DNA from: Pseudomonadota bacterium
GTDB lineage: Bacteria; Pseudomonadota; Alphaproteobacteria; Rhizobiales; Beijerinckiaceae
Assembly: GCA_023386115.1 (NCBI GenBank)
Contig: JAEWKL010000266.1
Location: 1 to 17,541, forward strand
Direction of reading: 5' to 3'
Length of the DNA: 17,541 nucleotides
The position numbers and the translations under genes were made by a program. Below the pieces are notes generated by a model. That model saw only the letters and a program-made list of their open reading frames with translations. It was not told the DNA's origin and made no database searches. Shown piece by piece: positions 7,763 through 13,790 of this stretch; positions within the stretch are counted from its first letter, which is position 1, and every line of letters begins with the position of its first letter.

Positions 7763-8476
7763 ATGATGGACAACATCGTTCAGGGATTTACCCAGTTCCG
7801 CGAGCAGGTTTTTCCGAGCCAGCGCTCCGTCTATCAGCGCCTCGTCCATGACGGCCAGAAGCCGAAGGCCCTGGTGATCTCCTGCGCCGATTCCCGCGTC
7901 GTGCCCGAGCTGATCACCCAGGCGGGGCCCGGCGAATTGTTCGTCACCCGCAATGTCGGCAACATCGTGCCACCCTTCGCCACGATGATGGGCGGCGTCA
8001 CCGCGGCGGTCGAATACGCCGTGATGGCACTCGGCGTGCGTGACATCGTGGTCTGCGGCCACTCGGATTGCGGCGCCATGAAGGGCCTGCTCACCCCCGG
8101 CCTCGCCGAGACGATGCCGAGCGTCGCGGCGTGGCTGCGCCACGGCGAGGCCGCCCGCAAGATCGTCTGCGACGCCTACCCGGACGACATCGACGACAAG
8201 CGCCGCCTCCACGCCCTGGCGATGGAGAACGTGCTGGCGCAGCTCAACCACCTGCGCACCCATCCGGCCGTCGCGAGCGCCCTGGCCTCCGGCCAGCTCA
8301 CCCTGCACGGCTGGCTGTTCGAGATCGAGACCGGGCACCTGCTGGTCTATGACGGCGAGGCCGGGCGCTTCGTGGTCCTCGCCGAGGAGGATGCGCTGCC
8401 GGTGGCCGAAGCCGCCGTCGCGCCCCGGCTTGCCGCCGTCGGCGTAACGGCGCCGGAAGCCCGGGCGGCCGAGTAG
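7763..8476 (+). CDS. Beta-class carbonic anhydrase
   Basis: The 237-residue enzyme hydrates CO2 to bicarbonate with a catalytic zinc. The family motifs are intact: CADSRV at 41-46 (zinc ligand Cys41, Asp43-Arg45 dyad) and CGHSDCGAM at 98-106 (zinc ligands His100 and Cys103). Between them lie FVTRNVGNIVPP (60-71) and GGVTAAVEYAV (77-87), also conserved. The fold continues to the LHGWLFEIETGHLLVYD block. A C-terminal Ala-rich tail of about 35 residues extends past the core. No signal peptide is present, so it is cytosolic. The physiological link could be bicarbonate supply for carboxylases or the serine cycle, but this is inference. It lies between an orphan modA and a small cysteine-rich gene. 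Confidence 0.96.
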   Translation: MMDNIVQGFTQFREQVFPSQRSVYQRLVHDGQKPKALVISCADSRVVPELITQAGPGELFVTRNVGNIVPPFATMMGGVTAAVEYAVMALGVRDIVVCGHSDCGAMKGLLTPGLAETMPSVAAWLRHGEAARKIVCDAYPDDIDDKRRLHALAMENVLAQLNHLRTHPAVASALASGQLTLHGWLFEIETGHLLVYDGEAGRFVVLAEEDALPVAEAAVAPRLAAVGVTAPEARAAE

Positions 8477-8547
8477 TGCAGCGGTAGCGAGAAGCGCAGC
8501 GATGGCAAGCCGCGCAGCGATGGCAAGCCGCGCAGCAATGGATTGAC
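8476..8547 (+). repeat. 18-bp tandem repeat, about four units, degenerate at both ends
   Basis: Two exact copies of gcgcagcgatggcaagcc stand head to tail at 8494-8511 and 8512-8529. A third copy at 8530-8547 matches for its first half, and a diverged copy at 8476-8493 abuts the carbonic anhydrase stop. The period is a multiple of three, so the array reads as six-residue repeats in any frame, but no gene is supported across it. It ends just before the ribosome binding site of the small cysteine-rich gene. Confidence 0.7.
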
Positions 8548-8578
8548 AGGCGAGGAGCGGCAGGTGAGGACCCCCGGC

Positions 8579-8845
8579 ATGGCCGAGACCCGACCCGACC
8601 GCTCCCGCGACGCCGCCTTCGCGTGGATCGCCGCCATCGCCACCCTGGCGACCATCCTCGTGGCGAATTTTGTGCCGGCCCGGGGGCCGGCGCATCCGCC
8701 ATCCGTGACGTCGCCGGCCGACGATCCCGGCTGCCGCGAATGGACCGATTCCTGCCGCGTCTGCACGCGCGACGCCGACGGGATCCATTGCTCGACGCCC
8801 GGCTTCGCCTGCCAGCGCGAGGCCCTGCGCTGCACCGCACGCTGA
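8579..8845 (+). CDS. Small membrane-anchored six-cysteine protein, hypothetical
   Basis: The 88-residue protein has a charged N-terminus, one hydrophobic segment at about 13-32 (AFAWIAAIATLATILVANF) and a short Pro-rich linker. A compact C-terminal cysteine cluster follows: Cys52, 59, 62, 71, 78 and 85, with the pattern C-x6-C-x2-C-x8-C-x6-C-x6-C. An N-in anchor would place this domain in the periplasm, where three disulfides could form; metal binding is an alternative. The ATG at 8579 has AGGA eight bases before it; a GTG at 8564 with GAGGAG six bases upstream is an equally good start and would add five residues. I recall similar short cysteine-patterned hypothetical proteins in Hyphomicrobiales but no assigned function. 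Confidence 0.65.
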   Translation: MAETRPDRSRDAAFAWIAAIATLATILVANFVPARGPAHPPSVTSPADDPGCREWTDSCRVCTRDADGIHCSTPGFACQREALRCTAR

Positions 8846-8944
8846 CGGAAACTGCGATTCCGCGCGCTTCCGTCGAAGCGGGCCCCCGCGGCGTTCCGGA
8901 CAGCGCCGGGTGACGCGACGCGGTCTCGGCCCCGCTGCGCCGGA

Positions 8945-9175
8945 TCAGACGGATCTCGAGGTCACCGAAGCCGACAGGATGACCGCGACGGTGTCGTCGT
9001 CCGCCGGAGCATCGCCGTTCCGCCCCAGACGCTTGTCTGTAGAGGGCCTCGTCGGCCGCCGCGACCAGCGCTTCCCAGTCGCACGCGGCACCTCCGCCCT
9101 TGACGGCGATGAATGCGCTGCGCGCCGCTGCACCGATGATCGTCGTCCGGAGCCCCGTGCGGAATACCGCCGGGC
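8945..9175 (-). pseudogene. Frameshifted remnant of a GGDEF (diguanylate cyclase) C-terminus
   Basis: Read on the minus strand from about 9175 to 9034, one frame gives TGLRTTIIGAAARSAF and then GGAACDWEALVAAADEALYRQ. This is the end of a GGDEF domain: the TxSIG-like strand, then the conserved ADEALYRAK helix. The frame then degenerates, while a second frame continues with DKRLGRNGDAPADDDTVAV and stops at 8945; LYR(x)K-x-x-GRN is how these domains normally finish. A net one-base gain or two-base loss near 9034-9040 separates the two. The catalytic GG(D/E)EF half is not found upstream, where the MFS gene begins about 140 bases away. I read this as a decayed, truncated diguanylate cyclase gene. 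Boundaries are approximate. It occupies most of the otherwise gene-free 8846-9318. Confidence 0.6.
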
Positions 9176-9318
9176 CGCCCGGTCGCACCCTGCGCCGGCA
9201 CCGGCCGCCGCATCGCTGCCATGCCCTTCCACGCCTTGCGGTTGCGGGCCGCCTCCGCCACTCCTCGGCGACCATGCCGCCCGCCCTTCTTCCTGCGGGC
9301 CGGCCTCTCAGGATGACC

Positions 9319-10605
9319 ATGGCGAGCAGCGCGAGCGGCGGGACGAGTCCCGTCGAGACCATTCGGGCCGAACCAGGCTGGGCCGGCCCCGGTTGGGCCG
9401 GCCCGGGCTTCGTCGAATTCGTCGCCCTGATGGCCCTGATGATGGGCCTGACCGCCGTGACCATCGACAGCTTCCTGCCGGCCTTCCCGGCGATCCAGCG
9501 CGACTTCGCGGTGGCGGACCCGAACCGGCTGCAACTGCTGGTCTATGTCTACATGCTGGGCTTCGGCACCGCGCAGCTCCTCTACGGGCCGGTCTCGGAT
9601 GGAACCGGGCGTCGCCCGGCCCTGATCGCCGGCATCGGCATCTATCTCGCCGGCAGCGTGCTCGCCATGCTGGCGCCGAGCTTCGAGGTGCTGCTTCTCG
9701 CCCGCGCCGTCCAGGGCGTCGGGGGTGCGGCGGGCCGCGTGCTCGCGGTGGCGATCGTGCGCGACCGCTACGAGGGGCGCGACATGGCCCGGGTGATGTC
9801 GTTCTGCATGATGGTCTTCCTCATCGTGCCGATCCTCGCGCCCTCGATGGGCGGCGCCGTCCTCGTGGCCGGCAGCTGGCGCCTGATCTTCGGCGTGATG
9901 CTGGCGCTGGCGCTCGTCACCCTGGCCTGGTTCGGCACGCGGCTGCCCGAGACCCTGCACCCGGCCTTCCGCCGCCCGGTCTCGGCCCGGGCGATCGGGG
10001 CGGGCATCGGCGTCACCGTGCGCACGCGCGTCTCCTTCGGCTACGCCACGGCGCTGGGCCTCACCACCGGCTGCATCATGGGCTATGTCGGCTCGGCGCA
10101 GGCCGTGTTCGACACCGGCCTCTACCATCTCGGGCCGCTCTTCCCGGTCGCCTTCGCGCTGATCGCCGGGGCGATGGGCGTCGCGACGCTGATCAACGCG
10201 CGCCTGGTGCGCCGCCTCGGCATGCGGCGGCTCGCCCATGCGGGCACGCTCGGGCTCTTCCTCGCCGCCTGCCTCCAGCTCGCCCTGATCCTGGCCTTCG
10301 CGGGCAAGCCCCCGCTGTGGCTCCTGATCGTGACCCTGGCGGCGTGCCAGTTCCTGATGAGCTTCGCGATGCCGAACTTCAACGCCCTGGCGATGGAGCC
10401 CCTGGCGGCGATCGCCGGAACCGCCTCCTCGTTCATCGGCTTCTACACCACGCTGCTCGCGGCGTTCTGCGGCCTCCTCGTCGGCCAGTCCTTCGACGGC
10501 ACCGTCACCCCGCTCGCCCTCGGCTACTGGACCTTGAGCGGCCTCGCCCTCGCCACGGTGCTGTGGACCGAGCGCGGCCGGCTGTTCGGGAGCGGGGTCC
10601 GGTAG
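9319..10605 (+). CDS. MFS drug-resistance transporter, Bcr/CflA type
   Basis: The protein of about 428 residues has roughly twelve hydrophobic segments starting near residue 31. MFS motif A is GPVSDGTGRRP (90-100), and the Bcr/CflA block RAVQGVGGAAGRVLAVAIVRD (129-149) lies at transmembrane helix 4-5, with PILAPSMGG (171-179) after it. DSFLPAFPAIQRDF (50-63) in helix 1 is also typical of this proton-driven multidrug and bicyclomycin exporter group. The frame is open about 220 bases further up, but that part reads as low-complexity Arg/Pro sequence. AGGA five bases before the ATG at 9319 favours this start; 9313 is possible. A duplicated GWAGPGWAGPGF (20-31) precedes the first helix. The natural substrate is unknown. 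Confidence 0.9.
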   Translation: MASSASGGTSPVETIRAEPGWAGPGWAGPGFVEFVALMALMMGLTAVTIDSFLPAFPAIQRDFAVADPNRLQLLVYVYMLGFGTAQLLYGPVSDGTGRRPALIAGIGIYLAGSVLAMLAPSFEVLLLARAVQGVGGAAGRVLAVAIVRDRYEGRDMARVMSFCMMVFLIVPILAPSMGGAVLVAGSWRLIFGVMLALALVTLAWFGTRLPETLHPAFRRPVSARAIGAGIGVTVRTRVSFGYATALGLTTGCIMGYVGSAQAVFDTGLYHLGPLFPVAFALIAGAMGVATLINARLVRRLGMRRLAHAGTLGLFLAACLQLALILAFAGKPPLWLLIVTLAACQFLMSFAMPNFNALAMEPLAAIAGTASSFIGFYTTLLAAFCGLLVGQSFDGTVTPLALGYWTLSGLALATVLWTERGRLFGSGVR

Positions 10606-10663
10606 AGCCGCCTTAACCGGTCCCGCGCCACCGTCCCGGCATCGACAACGGGGGTGTCTCGGG

Positions 10664-11215
10664 ATGGCTGGGCGCAACGACGGAATCCTGCTCGCCGGGC
10701 GGCTGCTCCTGGCCTCGGCTCTGCTGCCGGCGGCGATCGCCCGGGCGCTCAACCCGTCGGGTTACGCGCTCACGCTCGCGGCGACCGGGATGCCCTATCC
10801 GAACGCCGTCGCGACCGCCTCGGTGGTGATCGGGCTGTTCGGGCCGCTGCTGCTCGCGCTCGGGCTCGTGCCACGCCTCGTCGGCCTGGGCTTGAGCCTC
10901 CACGCGGTGGTGGCGGGATTGCTGCTGCACCGCTTCTGGGAGTTCTCCGGCGCCGTCGCCCGGGTCGAGCAGGAGCTGTTCCTGGCCCAGCTCGGCCTCG
11001 CCGCCGGCTTCGTGCTCTACGCCGTCACCGGCCCGGGCAACTGGAGCTGGCAGGGCTGGTGGCACGGGGGCGAGCAGGCGGCGCCAGCCGCGAGGGTCTC
11101 GGCCGCCAGGGACAGCGCCGCCAAGGGCAGCGCCGCGAAGGACGTCGCGCCGAAGCCGCCCCGCAAGCGCGCCGCCCAGCCCCGGGGACCCCGCCCGGCC
11201 AAGGCCGCGGCCTGA
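10664..11215 (+). CDS. DoxX-like membrane protein with basic Ala/Lys/Pro C-terminal tail
   Basis: The first 125 residues form four hydrophobic segments (about 8-28, 46-69, 72-92 and 103-122). The arrangement GRLLLASALLPAAIAR, then ATGMPYPNAVATASVVIGLFGPLLLALGL, then LHAVVAGLLLHRFW is characteristic of the DoxX/DoxD-like family. From about 137 the protein changes to a low-complexity tail rich in Ala, Lys, Arg and Pro (SAAKGSAAKD, KPPRKRAAQPRGPRPAK), resembling histone-H1-like bacterial tails. The DNA there shows short tandem repetition (near 11100-11145). The basic tail probably lies on the cytoplasmic side by the positive-inside rule. DoxX relatives have been tied to quinone or sulfur oxidation and redox stress, but most are uncharacterised. 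The ATG at 10664 has only a G-run upstream. It follows the MFS gene by 58 bases. Confidence 0.8.
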   Translation: MAGRNDGILLAGRLLLASALLPAAIARALNPSGYALTLAATGMPYPNAVATASVVIGLFGPLLLALGLVPRLVGLGLSLHAVVAGLLLHRFWEFSGAVARVEQELFLAQLGLAAGFVLYAVTGPGNWSWQGWWHGGEQAAPAARVSAARDSAAKGSAAKDVAPKPPRKRAAQPRGPRPAKAAA

Positions 11216-11220
11216 GGGCA

Positions 11221-11239
11221 GGCCGGTCGGAGGCCGGCC
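11221..11239. terminator. Stem-loop between convergent DoxX-like and PAS genes
   Basis: GGCCGG, seven loop bases and CCGGCC form a perfect stem between the plus-strand DoxX-like stop (11215) and the minus-strand PAS gene stop (11256). It could serve both directions. No T-run is present on either side. Confidence 0.45.
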
Positions 11240-11255
11240 GTCTCTCGCGCCCGTG

Positions 11256-12440
11256 TCAGGCCGATAGCCGTCGCTCGCCGGTGCGGCGCGGGTTGATGTA
11301 ACGGCTGGAGATGTCGCAGGCGACGCCGATCAGCCGCCTGCAGCCGTCGGACGCCGTCACCACGCTGCCGCGGGCGGAGAGCCAGCGCACATGGCCTTCG
11401 TGGTCGGTGATGCGGTACTGCGCGTCGTAGTTGCCTTCGCCGCGCAGCGCCGGTTCGAGGCTGGCGAGGACGGCCGGGAGATCCTCCGGCAGGATCATCG
11501 CCAGGAACTCGTCGAGCGGGCCGGTCGTCACGCCCATCAGGCTCGCGCCGAGTTCCGAACAGGTGACCTCCCGGGTCGACAGGTCGATGTCCCAGGTCAT
11601 CATCTCGGCCGCCACCATGGCGAGGCGCAGGCGCTCCTCGCTGGTGCGCAGCGCCTCCGCGGCGCGGACCTGCTCGTCGATATCCGCCATGGTGCCGACC
11701 CATTCGCGGATCGCGCCCTCGGCGTTCTCGAGCGGCACGGCGCGGCCCAGCATCCAGCGATACTGGCCGCTGCGGTGGCGCACCCGGTAGGTCGCGTCCA
11801 GCGGGGTCCCGCTCTGGCAGCAGGCCCGCCACAGGGCCTGGACGGCGTTGCGGTCGTCCGGATGCAGGGTGGCCAGCCAGCCGAAGCCCTGGAGCTCGGT
11901 GTCGCAGAGGCCGGTCCGCGCGCTCAGGCCGAAGGTCTGGGTCAGGCTGCCGTCGGGGCTGGAGCGCCACTCCACCGCCGCGCTCGCCTCCACCAGGGCG
12001 CGGTAGCGTTGCTCGCTCTCCTGCAACCCCCCCGTTGCCGGGACCTCCGGCCCGGCGGGCGCGGGCGATCCGACCGCCGGCACGATCTGCCGGAAACTCG
12101 GCTCGTAGCGGCCGAGAGGCAGGTCGATGCGCACGTCGAGCGGACAGGCGGGATCGGCGTAGATCTGCTGCAGCACCTGCCGCAGGCGCCTTGCCTCGAC
12201 CCGCACGATGGCGTCCGTCGCCGGATCGAAGCTGGTCGAGCGGCCGAGGGCGTCGGTCGCGATGGTGTAGGATTTCAGCAGGCTGCCGCGCCCGGCCAGG
12301 CTCTCACGGACCACGTAGGCCAGGAAGGCCGAGAGTTGCGGCGACTTCTTCAGCGGCGGCAGGTTCAGCAGGGCGTCCAGGGCAGCGTGGATGTTCTCGG
12401 TCCCGATCGCTTCCCGATCCATCGCTCGTTCCCGTCGCAT
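11256..12440 (-). CDS. Double-PAS sensor protein with N-terminal winged-helix-like module, no output domain
   Basis: The 394 residues divide into three parts. Residues 17-118 form a conserved module (LSAFLAYVVRESLAGRG, SYTIATDALGR, FDPATDAIVRVEARRLRQVL, RIDLPLGRYEPSF). I know this module from the front of some adenylate-cyclase, TPR and TolB-type proteins, where it looks like a DNA-binding winged helix. A PAS-3/PAC domain follows at about 140-258 (LHPDDR 192-197, REWVGTMADIDEQ in the PAC end). A second PAS/PAC lies at about 270-380, ending in GVACDISSR. After that only 14 residues remain, so there is no kinase, GGDEF, EAL or HTH output. Met7 (12422) with GGGAA six bases upstream may be the true start. 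A sigma70-like promoter is at 12557-12584. The nearest possible partner is the response regulator upstream on the same strand. Confidence 0.82.
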   Translation of the reverse strand: MRRERAMDREAIGTENIHAALDALLNLPPLKKSPQLSAFLAYVVRESLAGRGSLLKSYTIATDALGRSTSFDPATDAIVRVEARRLRQVLQQIYADPACPLDVRIDLPLGRYEPSFRQIVPAVGSPAPAGPEVPATGGLQESEQRYRALVEASAAVEWRSSPDGSLTQTFGLSARTGLCDTELQGFGWLATLHPDDRNAVQALWRACCQSGTPLDATYRVRHRSGQYRWMLGRAVPLENAEGAIREWVGTMADIDEQVRAAEALRTSEERLRLAMVAAEMMTWDIDLSTREVTCSELGASLMGVTTGPLDEFLAMILPEDLPAVLASLEPALRGEGNYDAQYRITDHEGHVRWLSARGSVVTASDGCRRLIGVACDISSRYINPRRTGERRLSA

Positions 12441-12811
12441 CCCAGGCTGCGGCTGACCCGGTCATGCCAACGATGCGGCCGCGCTCCGTCTCGCCGCGAT
12501 CAAGCTGCCACCCGTTGGAGCGAGGCCCCGCGCCCTCTCCACCACCACGTCTTAAGCTGATAAAGCAGCCGGCTCCAGTGTCAAGATACGAACCGTCGTA
12601 GAGAAATGACCCAAGGTGAGTATCGATCAATCGACCTGCCGTCCTCAGCCCGACGATGAAAGAGGACCGGATCAAGTCCGTCTGGCCTGGCGCGAGGAGT
12701 GCGGCGGATCGGCGGACAGCCGCGCCAGCAACATTGGGATTTTATTTCCACGCGAGCGTCGCTCGCGACTCTTTGCCGAACCGTGCGATGTCCCTCGCGG
12801 CACGTCCCGAC
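12441..12811. other. Relatively AT-rich intergenic region between PAS gene and response regulator
   Basis: These 371 bases carry no supported gene. They include a sigma70-like promoter on the minus strand (12557-12584) and a 17-base palindrome CGCGAGCG-T-CGCTCGCG at 12751-12767, flanked by ttttattt on one side and ctcttt on the other. The palindrome lies 45 bases past the response regulator stop and could be its terminator or a protein-binding site. Short frames here (for example minus strand from 12675) run into the PAS gene in another phase and look like chance. Confidence 0.5.
12557..12584 (-). promoter_or_regulatory. Sigma70-like promoter for the PAS gene
   Basis: On the minus strand TTGACA (12584-12579), a 16-base spacer and TATCAG (12562-12557) form a good -35/-10 pair. 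The surroundings are less GC-rich than the neighbouring coding sequence. Transcription would start near 12550, leaving a leader of roughly 110-130 bases before the PAS protein start. Confidence 0.45.
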
Positions 12812-13513
12812 TCAATCGGCCAGCAGCCGCGCCCCGACCACCGCTGCCGCGGCCCGGTTCTGCACACCGAGGCTGCGCAGGAGCGCCGCCATATGAACCT
12901 TGACGGTGCCCTCGCCGAGCTGGAGCCGCCGGGCGATCTCCTTGTTCGAACGCCCCTCGACCAGGAGGGCCAGCACGTCGCGCTGGCGCGGCGTCAGGTC
13001 GGGGATGCGGAGCGGTCGTCCGTCCTGGCGCCCCTCCGGCCGCCCGTCGAAGCCGGGCGTGCGCGCCTCGAGCGCCGGGCGCGGGCCCGCGCCGTCGAGC
13101 ACCGCCAGGGAAGCCGGCACGTAGATCTGGCCGTCGAGGATCATGCCCACCGCCCGGGTCAGCTCGGCCGAGCCGATTCCCTTCGGCACGTAGCCGTGAA
13201 CCCCGACCTCGAGGGCGGTGAGGATCTTGTTGCGCTCGGTCGAGGCCGAAACCACCGCCACCTTCACGGCCGGGAAGCATTCGCGCACGGCGCTCAGGCT
13301 CCCGGGCCCCTCCATGCCGGGCATCGCGAGGTCGAACAGCGCCAGGGTCACGGCGCCGCCGCGGGTCGAGAGCTGGTCGACGGCAGCGTCGAGGGAGCCG
13401 GTCTCGACGACCTCGCCGAAACCGAAGCTGCGGGTGAGGATCGCCACCACGGCGAGGCGGAAGAAGTCGTCGTCATCCGCGATCAAGGCGACTGGCGGAG
13501 TCGGGTGGGTCAT
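12812..13513 (-). CDS. NarL/LuxR-family response regulator
   Basis: The 233-residue protein has a receiver domain at about 7-125: acidic pocket Asp13-Asp16, phospho-acceptor Asp61 in LALFDLAMPGMEG, Ser89 at the switch position and Lys111 in GYVPKG. A LuxR-type HTH lies at about 171-225 (LTPRQRDVLALLVEGRSNKEIA, then the recognition helix around EGTVKVHMAALL). A Gly/Arg/Pro-rich linker of about 25 residues joins them. It should be a phosphorylation-controlled DNA-binding regulator. No histidine kinase is present in the window, so it is an orphan here. It is divergently transcribed from a periplasmic binding protein gene across 277 bases, an obvious candidate target. The double-PAS gene lies downstream on the same strand. 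The Shine-Dalgarno before the ATG is weak. Confidence 0.93.
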   Translation of the reverse strand: MTHPTPPVALIADDDDFFRLAVVAILTRSFGFGEVVETGSLDAAVDQLSTRGGAVTLALFDLAMPGMEGPGSLSAVRECFPAVKVAVVSASTERNKILTALEVGVHGYVPKGIGSAELTRAVGMILDGQIYVPASLAVLDGAGPRPALEARTPGFDGRPEGRQDGRPLRIPDLTPRQRDVLALLVEGRSNKEIARRLQLGEGTVKVHMAALLRSLGVQNRAAAAVVGARLLAD

Positions 13514-13790
13514 ACCGTGGCGTCTCTGGAAACGGTCCGTGCGGCCGTCATCCTAGAGCAGGTCGGGGGCGGGTGGGTACCCTCCCGGCATGGAACAACT
13601 GGCAATATCAACGATCTATCGCATGTTTCGCAATCACCGCCAGAATTGCGCCAAGACCATGCCGGCTTCCCGTGGGGAGAGCCCGGGAGGAGGCATGCGG
13701 CACGGCACCGCAGCGTCCCATCGGGCTCCTCTCGGGGTGGCGGCTCGCGTTGAAGCAGGAAGCGAGCCCGGGACGGGGGGAGGGGGCGCG

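Noticed and set aside
5714..8788. A 1024-codon open frame on the minus strand
   Set aside because: Only its last 265 codons (from 6511) read as a real protein, the GST-like gene. The rest is low-complexity Arg/Ala/Gly sequence antisense to modA, the carbonic anhydrase and the cysteine-rich gene, caused by GC bias.
8962..10752. A 596-codon minus-strand frame antisense to the MFS gene
   Set aside because: It is Glu/His/Arg/Gly low complexity without domain patterns, and the plus strand holds a convincing MFS transporter.
12304..12675. A 123-codon minus-strand frame overlapping the PAS gene start
   Set aside because: It overlaps the conserved N-terminal module of the PAS protein by 137 bases in another phase. 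No clear ribosome site was seen and no recognisable domain is present.
12656..13753. A 365-codon plus-strand frame antisense to the response regulator
   Set aside because: No domain pattern, while the minus strand shows an intact receiver and LuxR HTH.
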